Shown one piece after another: positions 9,445-17,168 of a stretch of 64,000 nt of DNA. The notes below the pieces were generated by a model. That model was not told the DNA's origin. It was given only the letters and a program-made list of their open reading frames with translations, and made no database searches. Positions within the stretch are counted from its first letter, which is position 1. Each line of letters starts with the position of its first letter. The stretch is from the NCBI RefSeq assembly GCF_005869225.1, contig NZ_SWFP01000007.1, positions 1 through 64,000 on the forward strand, in the 5' to 3' direction. Both the position numbers and the translations under genes were made by a program. The DNA comes from Dyadobacter bucti. Lineage in GTDB: Bacteria > Bacteroidota > Bacteroidia > Cytophagales > Spirosomataceae.

Positions 9445-11289
9445 TTACATGTCGGCCACGTCCACCAAGCCGGATTGCATAAGCGTGTCGACAATTTCCT
9501 TTATTGCACTTACCTTTTGAATACGAATGTTTCCATAGGCATCCGTTCTGGATCGGGAGAACGTGAAAACCACCCTTTGCTTCGCCCGCGACAGCGCCAC
9601 AAAGAAAGTGCAGTTATCTTCGCTAGCTTGGTCTTTATAAGTCCAAAATGCTCTGTCTTCCAACCCCACAAAAATTACTGTGTGATATTCCAGGCCCTTG
9701 CTTTTATGAACCGTCATTACTGGAATTGTATTTTCCCCAGCAAAACGATTTATTGCCTTTACTATGCCTTGACCGGGAACCACATTTAGTTTCAGCTCTT
9801 GAATGAACTGGATAATAGTCAGATCCAGAAAGGTATCGTTCGTATAGATTGGATAAGCATTTTTTATACGGCTCCTTCCTGCAAATTCTATCAATTCCTT
9901 AACAATCAGATCAATTTCACTCTTCTTAGAAGGTTTATAAGTCTCCCGGACTTTGCGCGTAAATTTATAGAACGATTTTTCTAATGAAAGCAGATGCTCG
10001 TCAGTCATCTCGGTGCTGGTATTAGCCAAAAACGAGAGACAGATCCTTTTTGACTCTCCCGACCTTTCGTCATAGATGACATAAAATGCGTGAATAAAGT
10101 ATTGCACCAGCTCCTGGCCAATCAAATCCTGCAATAGACTTTCATCCCTGGCAGCTAAGCCATTTTCCTGAAAATAAGCAATTAGATTGCCCACATATGT
10201 TTGCAGGCTCCCTTTGACCAAGATGCAGATTTCGTTTGCTTTTAGTCCGTCAATTTCAATCCAATATTTAACTTGTTTTAGAAGGGAGGCCATTTCAGCT
10301 TTCTCTGAGCTATAATTCCAGAGAAAACACTCGCCCTCATCCAACGGTTTCCGGCTGTCCGCTTCCGCAAAGTCAGTTTTCCCTAAAAGATGTTCGGTTA
10401 AATAATTAAGCAAGGCTACTAGGCGTGGTGCACAGCGGAAATTCATTTTCAACGTTTTCAAAATCGCTTGCAGTTCTTTTTGATAATCTTCAAAAACATT
10501 TTCCTTCGCACCTGCCCACAACATTATCCGCTGTTTGTCGTCACCCACGGCTGTAAACTGGCAGTCACTTCCCCAAAAACAGCTCTTAAAGAACTCGTAC
10601 TGAATGGAGGTAGCATCCTGAAATTCGTCGAGGAACACATGACTATAGGTCTGTCTAAGGAAAGACCTAACCGGTTCATTGTTCGTAATGATATATTCGG
10701 CAAGACGCATGATCATCTTGAAAGTCAGCTTGGAAGGAACCGAGCCAAGCATTTGTCGCCAGGCATTTATTCGGGCAATGTCCCCCTGTGAATTATTCTG
10801 AAGCGGAAACGCAGAAAGGGTGTGAAATGACATCAGGTCCGTGTCTTGATTTTGAAAGCGAAAGTCGCGATCAACACTTTCGTAATAGTCTAGTATTGCC
10901 TTGTCATTCAATAATACCTGGTAGTCCTTCGAAACTTTCAGGTCTTCATACAATTGGTTACGAAAGTGGTCGAGTAGCAGTTTTGCGAACGTATCAAAAG
11001 TCCATGAGTCAAAACGCAATGAAAGCTCCTTGCCGCAGCGGAGACGGGCACGGTCCTTTAAGTTGTAGGCCGCATCCCTTTTGAAGCTTATAGCAAGGAT
11101 ACGTCTAGGGTATTTGCATTGATTGGTCTGTAGCAAGAAGGCAGCTTTCTGTGCAAGCAGTTCTGTTTTTCCGGCTCCAGGGCCTGCTACTACCAAAAAG
11201 TTTCCGGCCTGAGTGATTACGTCAATGGCAACTGGTTCAAGTTGAAGACCGCCATAGGGTACCCAATCCGTTGGTTTAATTTTTTTCAT
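9445..11289 (-). CDS. Second UvrD-like helicase, GajB-like partner of the downstream-numbered OLD nuclease
   Basis: This 614-aa SF1A helicase has Walker A AGPGAGKT (35-42), ISFKRDAAYNLKDR (motif Ia), FLDEFQDA (219-226), GDDKQRIMLWAG (249-260), TVHKSKGLEYHTV (motif V) and VALSRAKQR (motif VI). It begins 4 bases before the end of the preceding OLD-type nuclease gene (11286-13274), giving an ATGA-style coupled operon. The order nuclease then helicase is the same as Gabija, but the sequence is clearly different from the first helicase: the motif II ending is QDA and the motif III region differs. It therefore did not arise by recent duplication. It would act with its nuclease on foreign DNA; a Gabija-type function is inferred from architecture. 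Confidence 0.7.
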   Translation of the reverse strand: MKKIKPTDWVPYGGLQLEPVAIDVITQAGNFLVVAGPGAGKTELLAQKAAFLLQTNQCKYPRRILAISFKRDAAYNLKDRARLRCGKELSLRFDSWTFDTFAKLLLDHFRNQLYEDLKVSKDYQVLLNDKAILDYYESVDRDFRFQNQDTDLMSFHTLSAFPLQNNSQGDIARINAWRQMLGSVPSKLTFKMIMRLAEYIITNNEPVRSFLRQTYSHVFLDEFQDATSIQYEFFKSCFWGSDCQFTAVGDDKQRIMLWAGAKENVFEDYQKELQAILKTLKMNFRCAPRLVALLNYLTEHLLGKTDFAEADSRKPLDEGECFLWNYSSEKAEMASLLKQVKYWIEIDGLKANEICILVKGSLQTYVGNLIAYFQENGLAARDESLLQDLIGQELVQYFIHAFYVIYDERSGESKRICLSFLANTSTEMTDEHLLSLEKSFYKFTRKVRETYKPSKKSEIDLIVKELIEFAGRSRIKNAYPIYTNDTFLDLTIIQFIQELKLNVVPGQGIVKAINRFAGENTIPVMTVHKSKGLEYHTVIFVGLEDRAFWTYKDQASEDNCTFFVALSRAKQRVVFTFSRSRTDAYGNIRIQKVSAIKEIVDTLMQSGLVDVADM

Positions 11290-13274
11290 CCTCCATTGTT
11301 TAGCTTTTCATTGATCCTTTCGAAAATTTCGTTAAAAACGAGCGGAAGGCCTTTCTTTAATTCCTCGTCTGTCATCAGCGACATTGCCTCAATGTGTGTG
11401 GCCGGCTTCCCCCGGCCAAGAAAATGATAGTTATACCAGACCATTAATTCCTTTTGTTCTTGGCTATACGAGTTTCCTTCCGCTTTTTCAGACTTCAAGG
11501 TAGCCCTCACGGCAGTCTCTATTTTCTTGTAGAATTCATCCGGATCATCCCCGGGGTCCGGAATGGCCGGTCCACCTCCATCTGGGATGGCATCCTTATA
11601 AAATTCTTCATAACTACTCAACATAAGGAAGTCGATATCGAGTGGAGCAGAGTAGAATACATCATAATTCTTGACACGATTTACCCACGCATTCAAGTTT
11701 TGTTCGTTTGCGATATCCCATGTATGCATAGTATTCAAAACTTGCTCAGACAGCACACTTTTGTCACCAAGTACCAAAAGGTCGTTTTGCTCAAATCCAA
11801 CTAATAATAATTGCTGAAGTGCATATTTGATTCGGCCCCATGCGCCACCAGTTCTCTCGAGATCAAAATCCAACAATGTCACATACGGGATATCCAATGC
11901 ATCGAGCAACTTCCAGATATGATTCACGAACCTATGACCAAGCGGGGCAAACGTAATGATGTTATCGTCAAAATCAAGGTCGAACACGCTCATTAGCCGG
12001 TTAAAAATGACCTCTTCACTTTCGCCTTCACCAATAACCACGACCTTGGCAAAATATATCTCCGGATAATTAATTACCGCTTGGCGGATATACTTATAAG
12101 CTTCTGAAGTTTTTTTCGGCAAAGCTATCTTACGCACCTTCGTCTGATAAGACGAGCTTATCCGGAAGTGTCTAATAGCTTCAGGATCGATCCTTTTGAT
12201 AATGGCCGGAGTATGTGACGAAAGGATCACCTGAGAGGTGCCGGTCTTGGAAATCCTATCAAGAATACGAACGACCCTGCCTAACAGTTGCGGGGCTATA
12301 TGGTTTTCAGGTTCCTCAATGGCAAACAATGTCAGCAATGGTCGGCTTCTTCCTATTTCATCTTCTTCGGCTTGAGCAGCAAATTGTTCTTCGATGTCTA
12401 GGAACGAGCAAACAAGGGTCAGATAAAATAGTGAGCGGAGTCCATCACCAAGTTCATCGATCCGAAAGTCACTCCTTGTCGAGGTTGGGCCGAAGGAGAT
12501 TTCGAGTTTTTTCAGAATCGAATCGAAATCACTGTCCCCAAACCCTACTTTGGTCTTCCGGTATCGTTCCTCCCTGTGAAATTGTTGCCAAAATTGGTTT
12601 ATGGAACGTTCTACCATATCAAATTCCGGCAATGCACTAAATCCTTTATTAATTTCTTCTATCTGCTCCTTAAATGTTTTGGTAAAAGCCGCAGACCATT
12701 TTATTTTTCTTAGAACCCGATGCAGGAGGCTTCCTGATGCATACTTCAGGTGCTCGGAAGGGCGACGGATGGCCGGTACGTAAATGACTTGGATAAGGCT
12801 GCGCAGGTGATTTGGAAAAGGAAGTTTATCACCATCGGAAATCTGCTCGCCCTCCGGCACCCGTATAGAGTATAGACTCGTCTCGATCTCCCCGTCGGGT
12901 TCGATGTGAGATTTTTTCCAGTTGGACTCCAGCCGAAGCCTTAGATAAGGAGTTTCTCCCGACTTGCCGGCTACCATTCCAGAAAAGAAGTGTGGGACCG
13001 CCTCGGGATTGTCACCAAAACTAAAACGGGTCTCAATGGACAGGAAACGTTCAGCAACATCATCGGTGACTTCGTCCTTAAAATGGTGAAAGTCTTTCGC
13101 CTGGAACTCGCGCTCAGAAAAAGTTGAACTAAACATCTTCCTAAGTGCGTCCATCGCCGATGTCTTGCCGGAACTATTCAATCCAATAAAACCAGTTAGA
13201 TGAGGTCTTATTTTGATAGTAACTTCTTCGCCAAAAGAACGAAAACCTTTGATTTTTACTTCAGCCAATCTCAT
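11286..13274 (-). CDS. Second OLD-family ATPase/TOPRIM nuclease, GajA-like
   Basis: The ABC-ATPase/TOPRIM protein is 662 aa from ATG 13274. A longer frame uses TTG at 13316, but the family-like start is MRLAEVKIKGFRSFG. Numbered from the TTG, Walker A is GLNSSGKT (45-52), the signature-like region DELGDGLRSL (287-296), Walker B LFAIEEPENHI (330-340) and SSHTP (366-370). The TOPRIM domain starts with VVIGEGESEE (E430, E434/E435) and has DxD in LLDFDLE (D483/D485). All metal-binding residues are present. It is the first gene of a two-gene operon with a UvrD-type helicase. The pair is Gabija-like, but its ATPase signature differs from the first pair, so it may be a distinct subtype or a related, unnamed system. 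Confidence 0.68.
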   Translation of the reverse strand: MRLAEVKIKGFRSFGEEVTIKIRPHLTGFIGLNSSGKTSAMDALRKMFSSTFSEREFQAKDFHHFKDEVTDDVAERFLSIETRFSFGDNPEAVPHFFSGMVAGKSGETPYLRLRLESNWKKSHIEPDGEIETSLYSIRVPEGEQISDGDKLPFPNHLRSLIQVIYVPAIRRPSEHLKYASGSLLHRVLRKIKWSAAFTKTFKEQIEEINKGFSALPEFDMVERSINQFWQQFHREERYRKTKVGFGDSDFDSILKKLEISFGPTSTRSDFRIDELGDGLRSLFYLTLVCSFLDIEEQFAAQAEEDEIGRSRPLLTLFAIEEPENHIAPQLLGRVVRILDRISKTGTSQVILSSHTPAIIKRIDPEAIRHFRISSSYQTKVRKIALPKKTSEAYKYIRQAVINYPEIYFAKVVVIGEGESEEVIFNRLMSVFDLDFDDNIITFAPLGHRFVNHIWKLLDALDIPYVTLLDFDLERTGGAWGRIKYALQQLLLVGFEQNDLLVLGDKSVLSEQVLNTMHTWDIANEQNLNAWVNRVKNYDVFYSAPLDIDFLMLSSYEEFYKDAIPDGGGPAIPDPGDDPDEFYKKIETAVRATLKSEKAEGNSYSQEQKELMVWYNYHFLGRGKPATHIEAMSLMTDEELKKGLPLVFNEIFERINEKLNNGG

Positions 13275-13449
13275 TGGAATGTTAGGGAGGTTGTAAAGTT
13301 TGTTGTTTTTGACCAAATAAAAGCTAGTAATGTAAAGAGCTACATGGATACATTAGATCGCGTGTGAACCAATCGAGGTATGGAATTCAATAACGTTACA
13401 TTATAATATTTTTTGGAACTTTAGGCCTATTGGGTAATTCTGAATCATG

Positions 13450-14120
13450 CTAATCAATCTTCTTTTTATTATTTCTTTCCCAACCCTCAATCACAATTCC
13501 TTCATGTCGAAGATAATTGTATAAGGTAGTTTTACTACCAATTTTCAATTGTCTACAAATCTGCACAGTGGTATACTTCTTACTTTGGTACAAAGTTGCC
13601 GCTAAACTCGCTACCTGCTTCGATTTTTTAGTTAGCCCTTTGGGTCGCCCTCCTACCCTACCGCGTGCCCGTGCAGCCTCCATTCCGGCAAGCGTCCGTT
13701 CCATCAAGATTTCTCGTTCGTTTTCCGCAAATACCGAGCTGAGCATATACCAAAGACGGCCATTTTATTAGAAGTATTAATTCCTTCTGAAATACTCCGG
13801 AAGTCCACGCCCATTTCTTTCCATTCAACCATCAGCTTGATCAACTCATAAGTTGTTCGACCCAGCCGATCATTTCTCCGGACTACAATAATGTCTCCTT
13901 TGCGAAGTTCCGAAATCATCCTTATATATTCCGGCCTTTGCATTGAGGCTCCAGATATCTTTTCGTGATAAATTTTCTCACAACCTGCTTTCTTAAGAGA
14001 GTCAAATTGTGAGTCTTGATTTTGCTTGATCTTTGAAACCCGTATGTATCCAATACCATCCAAATAGTACAGTTCAACGTGCCAGTTCGAAATATACAGT
14101 AATTTGTTTTGGTGTACCAC
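13450..14120 (-). pseudogene. Serine recombinase (resolvase/invertase type) broken by a one-base frameshift
   Basis: The N-terminal frame (13704-14120) has the catalytic-domain start IGYIRVSKIKQNQDSQ with the catalytic Ser in YIRVS, plus RRNDRLGRTTYEL, which holds the arginines of the active site. It then runs into nonsense after INTSNKM. The C-terminal frame (13450-13746) supplies the expected continuation MLSSVFAENEREILMERT, the RARGRVGGRPKG linker and a helix-turn-helix end (KYTTVQICRQLKIGSKTTLYNYL). Adding one base at about 13758-13762, in GGCC, would restore GRLWYMLSSVFAENERE. It would be a Hin/Pin/Tn3-resolvase-size enzyme of about 200 aa. The true start is unclear (ATG 14120, or a start close to IGYIRVS). 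The frameshift could also be a sequencing error. Confidence 0.75.
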
Positions 14121-14450
14121 TCTGTAATTTCAAAGTGCCGAAAAGGGCTATTCTTTGAACTAAAATGGAAGAAAAATCAAGGGGTCTGATTGTACATAAA
14201 TACCACGGTATTTATGTACAATCAAAGTTCTTATCATATTTGGATGGCGTCGATTAGTTCAGCTATTGATATCTATATTCGAATTCCCAGGACTCACCCA
14301 AGCTGAGCCAGTACAGGGGTGTGGAGCTAAATGACTGCCGCAAATTTGGCAAATGGAAAGAAAGTTGGCGAATTTTACGGTTTCTTACCTCTTTTACCAG
14401 TTAAGATTTTACACGTTCCAGTAGGGAGGTTTTAGAAGATTGATAAAAGA
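14121..14450. other. Non-coding stretch between the serine recombinase and the MobC terminator
   Basis: No gene is visible. It contains the long palindrome at 14187-14224 and otherwise unremarkable sequence. This is where a relaxase gene would normally follow a MobC-like gene in a mobilization operon, but none is present. Confidence 0.5.
14187..14224. repeat. 38-bp perfect palindrome with a central AC dinucleotide, candidate recombination site
   Basis: Two perfect 18-base arms (14187-14204 and 14207-14224), beginning TGATTGTACATAAATACC, flank a central AC. The site lies about 70 bases upstream of the serine recombinase frame. Serine resolvases and invertases act at inverted half-sites around a two-base crossover, and resolution sites usually lie directly upstream of the recombinase gene. 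There is no T-run on either side, so a terminator is unlikely. Confidence 0.5.
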
Positions 14451-14482
14451 ACAAATGGGAAAGAAATTCCTTTCCCATTTGT
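14451..14482 (-). terminator. Intrinsic terminator after the MobC-like gene
   Basis: A perfect 13-base-pair stem (ACAAATGGGAAAG with its complement, 14451-14463 and 14470-14482) has a six-base loop and is followed on the minus strand by a T-rich TTCTTTTATC. It starts 14 bases after the stop codon of the MobC-like gene. Confidence 0.7.
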
Positions 14483-14495
14483 CTAAACCGGCAGC

Positions 14496-15047
14496 TCAGT
14501 CCTCTGAAATGCCGTACTGCCCTGCAAACACCATCATCCTCTCCTCAATCTGAGAAACACAGCTAAGTAAGTACAAAATTACCTCGATGTTCGTCGATTC
14601 CCTTTGCAGGTCCAAGACTGACTTTTTCAAATCCTTAACGTGCCGGATCAGATTTGGAATTAAACTTTTGCTGAGCACAAGTTCATTAATGTGATAGTTA
14701 GCTTTTTGGATAGCCGTTCTCAACTCAGTTGCCATTCCTGAAAATTCCCGGCTTACTAGCACATCGTATTCTGTTCGTTTCGCGATTAACAACAAACTCC
14801 CTGTCATTTTAAGCAAGTTTGTCATCTCGGCCCTTACCTCTGGATCTATCGGTTTAGATAATGTCACGGCTTCTCTACTAAGAAGCTTTTCACGGAGGAA
14901 AACACCAAAATCAACTATATAACCTTCATGCTCTTTCCTCAGCTGCTCAACCTCCAATGGTGTCAACATAAGAGTCACGTTTTGCCTGCGTTCTTGCTCC
15001 GGCAATCGGGGCCTTCCGCCCTTTTTTCGAAATTTTTTTTGTTCCAT
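14496..15047 (-). CDS. MobC/MbpA-like mobilization (relaxosome accessory) protein
   Basis: The 183-aa protein has a basic N-terminus (KKFRKKGGRPRLPEQERR). A ribbon-helix-helix-like segment follows (QNVTLMLTPLEVEQLRKEHE, then DFGVFLREKLL), as in MobC/MbpA-type accessory proteins that bind oriT and help the relaxase open the strands. The C-terminal half is helical and reads like a family-specific oligomerisation region. It is the last gene of the block 16862 to 14496 (119-aa protein, ParA-like, membrane protein, MobC). No relaxase follows, which is unusual. A terminator comes straight after, so the element would need a relaxase from elsewhere. Confidence 0.55.
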   Translation of the reverse strand: MEQKKFRKKGGRPRLPEQERRQNVTLMLTPLEVEQLRKEHEGYIVDFGVFLREKLLSREAVTLSKPIDPEVRAEMTNLLKMTGSLLLIAKRTEYDVLVSREFSGMATELRTAIQKANYHINELVLSKSLIPNLIRHVKDLKKSVLDLQRESTNIEVILYLLSCVSQIEERMMVFAGQYGISED

Positions 15048-15284
15048 AATTATTTACAATGAGCCGTAGGGCGAATTGACTCCCAAAGGGCAAGCGGTTT
15101 TCCCGTGGACAGGAGACGCGCAGCGGGATTCTGACCATGTGAAAACATAGCTTGCTATTGAAGGAAATCCCAAAAAATTAGAATTGTATCGAAATCGCCC
15201 GATTCCGGTCGAAAAAATTTGAAAAATATTGAATTGATTAGAAATTGATTGAAAAAGGCACAAATGGGAAGAAATTTGCCTTGT
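15048..15284. other. Possible oriT region upstream of the MobC-like gene
   Basis: This 237-base gap separates two mobilization genes. The half next to mobC (15060-15140) is markedly more GC-rich than its surroundings and contains short inverted strings such as CCCAAAGGG. The other half is AT-rich with repeated TTGA/GATTGA runs. Transfer origins commonly sit directly upstream of mobC-type genes. No nic consensus could be matched with confidence. Confidence 0.3.
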
Positions 15285-15812
15285 TTACTTCTTACCTAGC
15301 GGAATCAGAATTCGTCCTAAATTACCGTCATCGATATACTCCTGTCCTATAAGGATGTCTCCAGATTTTTGATCCGCCTTTCCCATAATTAAGCATAGAT
15401 GACCATCACGTTCGACAATCTTACCGTACTTCATCAGATTCTCATATGCTGGCGCATTTATGTATTCCTCTATAATTTGCTTGCGAAGTACGTATTCCCG
15501 GGTGGTCGTGCTATACCAAAGAACCATCGCTGAGATAAAGGTTCCCATGGCAGCAAACGGTAATGATAACCCAACCCCGAATCGTATTGCCTCGCTATTA
15601 TTCCGGAAATTAATCTGGTTGACCTTGCCCTTGATATTTTTTGCAGCTTCATCAATCTGAATAACCGATCTGTTTACCTCGCTTGTAAGAAACATAAATC
15701 TTTGAGAGATTTCCGTCATGACCATGGCTGACCAATCGTCCATTTCGATTCCGTATTTCGCGGAGAACTGGCCTTTAAGCCTTGTCATTTGCTCTGTGCT
15801 GATTTCACTCAT
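15285..15812 (-). CDS. Mobilization-block protein with one membrane segment, unknown function
   Basis: The 175-aa protein has a helical N-terminus (1-70), a single hydrophobic segment at about residues 79-99 (GVGLSLPFAAMGTFISAMVLW) and a C-terminal region of about 75 residues with a KADQKSGDILIGQEYIDDG stretch. There is no signal peptide. Its start overlaps the stop of the ParA-like gene by 8 bases (15805-15812), so the two are coupled. It may anchor the transfer or partition machinery at the membrane; this is inferred from context only. Confidence 0.5.
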   Translation of the reverse strand: MSEISTEQMTRLKGQFSAKYGIEMDDWSAMVMTEISQRFMFLTSEVNRSVIQIDEAAKNIKGKVNQINFRNNSEAIRFGVGLSLPFAAMGTFISAMVLWYSTTTREYVLRKQIIEEYINAPAYENLMKYGKIVERDGHLCLIMGKADQKSGDILIGQEYIDDGNLGRILIPLGKK

Positions 15813-16503
15813 GGCTGAAATTCTCTTTAAGTTCCTTTTTCATCCTAATCCTTGCCCCAGGGCCGTACTCGTTTATAGAGTATCCCCTTCGTATGCCGTC
15901 CAACACCTGTCCGCCAAGAAGCGTAGAAGGATCAAAGTCCCCAAATCGTTTGTATGAGATGTTCAATTGCTTGCAATTTTCAGCCAGTTCAGTCGACAGG
16001 GCAGGAAACTGGTTGAAGCTTGTAATATTCTCCCAGGCGACAACTTTAAATTCGTTGTTGAGCAAAGACGTCATTTTCTGTAAATAGTTGACAGAAGCTT
16101 TGTACGCCCCACCACCACCGATGACTATATTGAAAACAATATCGAAACCAAGCTCATCACAGAATTCTCTGAATGGAATATCCCTTTGTATAAGCGCTGG
16201 AATCTGTTCTGATTCTGGTGCGCCAAAATCCATATAGATTTTTTCAAAGCTACTTTCTGCTAGACTCTCCATGTAGCCCAAAAACGTATCCCGCACCAGC
16301 ACATCGCGATTATCAAGAAGAGAAATGGTTTCCAATCTGTCGGCACCTAGAAATTTGAGTTGACGTGTAGACGTCTGCGTGGAGCTATCCACGTCAACAA
16401 AAAGTGAATGCTCATCCGGCACAGAAAGCGCTCGGAAGTAAGTGTGGAAGCTCTTACCTACCCCTCCCTTGGATTGTAGGGTAAATTCAATAATACGACT
16501 CAT
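15805..16503 (-). CDS. ParA/MinD-type P-loop ATPase of the mobilization block
   Basis: The 232-aa protein has the deviant Walker A SKGGVGKS at residues 11-18, with the signature Lys, and LFVDVDSSTQTS after it as the switch I/Walker A' region. KIYMDFGAPESEQ is the equivalent of Walker B. It belongs to the SIMIBI class used for plasmid partition and, in Bacteroidetes mobile elements, for mobilization (MobD/TraA-like). It shares its first base with the stop codon of the 119-aa gene and overlaps the following gene. There is no ParB partner nearby. Confidence 0.65.
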   Translation of the reverse strand: MSRIIEFTLQSKGGVGKSFHTYFRALSVPDEHSLFVDVDSSTQTSTRQLKFLGADRLETISLLDNRDVLVRDTFLGYMESLAESSFEKIYMDFGAPESEQIPALIQRDIPFREFCDELGFDIVFNIVIGGGGAYKASVNYLQKMTSLLNNEFKVVAWENITSFNQFPALSTELAENCKQLNISYKRFGDFDPSTLLGGQVLDGIRRGYSINEYGPGARIRMKKELKENFSHE

Positions 16504-16862
16504 TATTTTGAAAATTTAGATTTGATAATTTGATTTTGACTGGTGCTCAGCTCATCCGGATCTGACCATTGTACACCTGACCGGGAGTCACATGCCTTCG
16601 CCTTTTCTTCGCGTCTCGATGGCATAACCATTGAAGAGCGTATTTTCACAGCAGTTTTCATCTTACCATGAAAATAGAACCGGCAGTATTTGATATCGCC
16701 AACCGTTACAAGACCTGGCGTTCCCAAATCTCCATTGATAGTCTCGGCAATAAATACGGATGACAACCCTGGCTCAAAGTAGTCCTGGTATAAACTGTAC
16801 AGAATCTTCCTGCGCTTACGGTCCTTCTTTTCAAAAAGACGGATTAAGATTTCGTTATCCAT
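16503..16862 (-). CDS. Hypothetical protein of the mobilization block
   Basis: This 119-aa basic protein has no recognised domain. Its N-terminus is highly charged (EKKDRKRRKILYSLYQDYF) and its C-terminus is probably disordered (STSQNQIIKSKFSK). It is the first gene of an overlapping run with the ParA-like and membrane genes, so it is probably a small DNA-binding or adaptor protein of the same module. The function is not known. Confidence 0.5.
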   Translation of the reverse strand: MDNEILIRLFEKKDRKRRKILYSLYQDYFEPGLSSVFIAETINGDLGTPGLVTVGDIKYCRFYFHGKMKTAVKIRSSMVMPSRREEKAKACDSRSGVQWSDPDELSTSQNQIIKSKFSK

Positions 16863-16943
16863 GACGTGTCAAAGTTTACGGTTGCCTAGAACCGCATTTG
16901 TTAAATATTAAACTTGGAAAGTGATTATTCTTTGAAAACAGGT

Positions 16944-17168
16944 ACTACTACACCCGCTACGTTACTACATAACATTATAGAAAGCTCTCTATCAGCTATT
17001 TGCGCAAGAATCATTAGTCACTTCACTTACTACACTTCAATCTTGCTCCTACTTCACATTCTTTCTGAGCCCATCTCGTAGTAACTCGTAGTAATAGCAT
17101 AATAATTGTCTTACTTCACTCAACTTTAAGATTATCAATGCAATAAGCCTATTTGTAGTAGGTAGTAA
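16944..17168. repeat. Iteron-like TTACTAC/GTAGTAA heptamers beside the VapE-type gene
   Basis: The heptamer TTACTAC occurs at 16962-16968 and 17027-17033. Its complement GTAGTAA occurs at 17078-17084, 17088-17094 and 17162-17168, with close variants at 16944-16951 and 17155-17161. All lie within about 225 bases, between the mobilization block and the helicase gene, and the last copies overlap the helicase stop. Short clustered repeats beside a replication helicase suggest an origin or operator. Confidence 0.4.
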
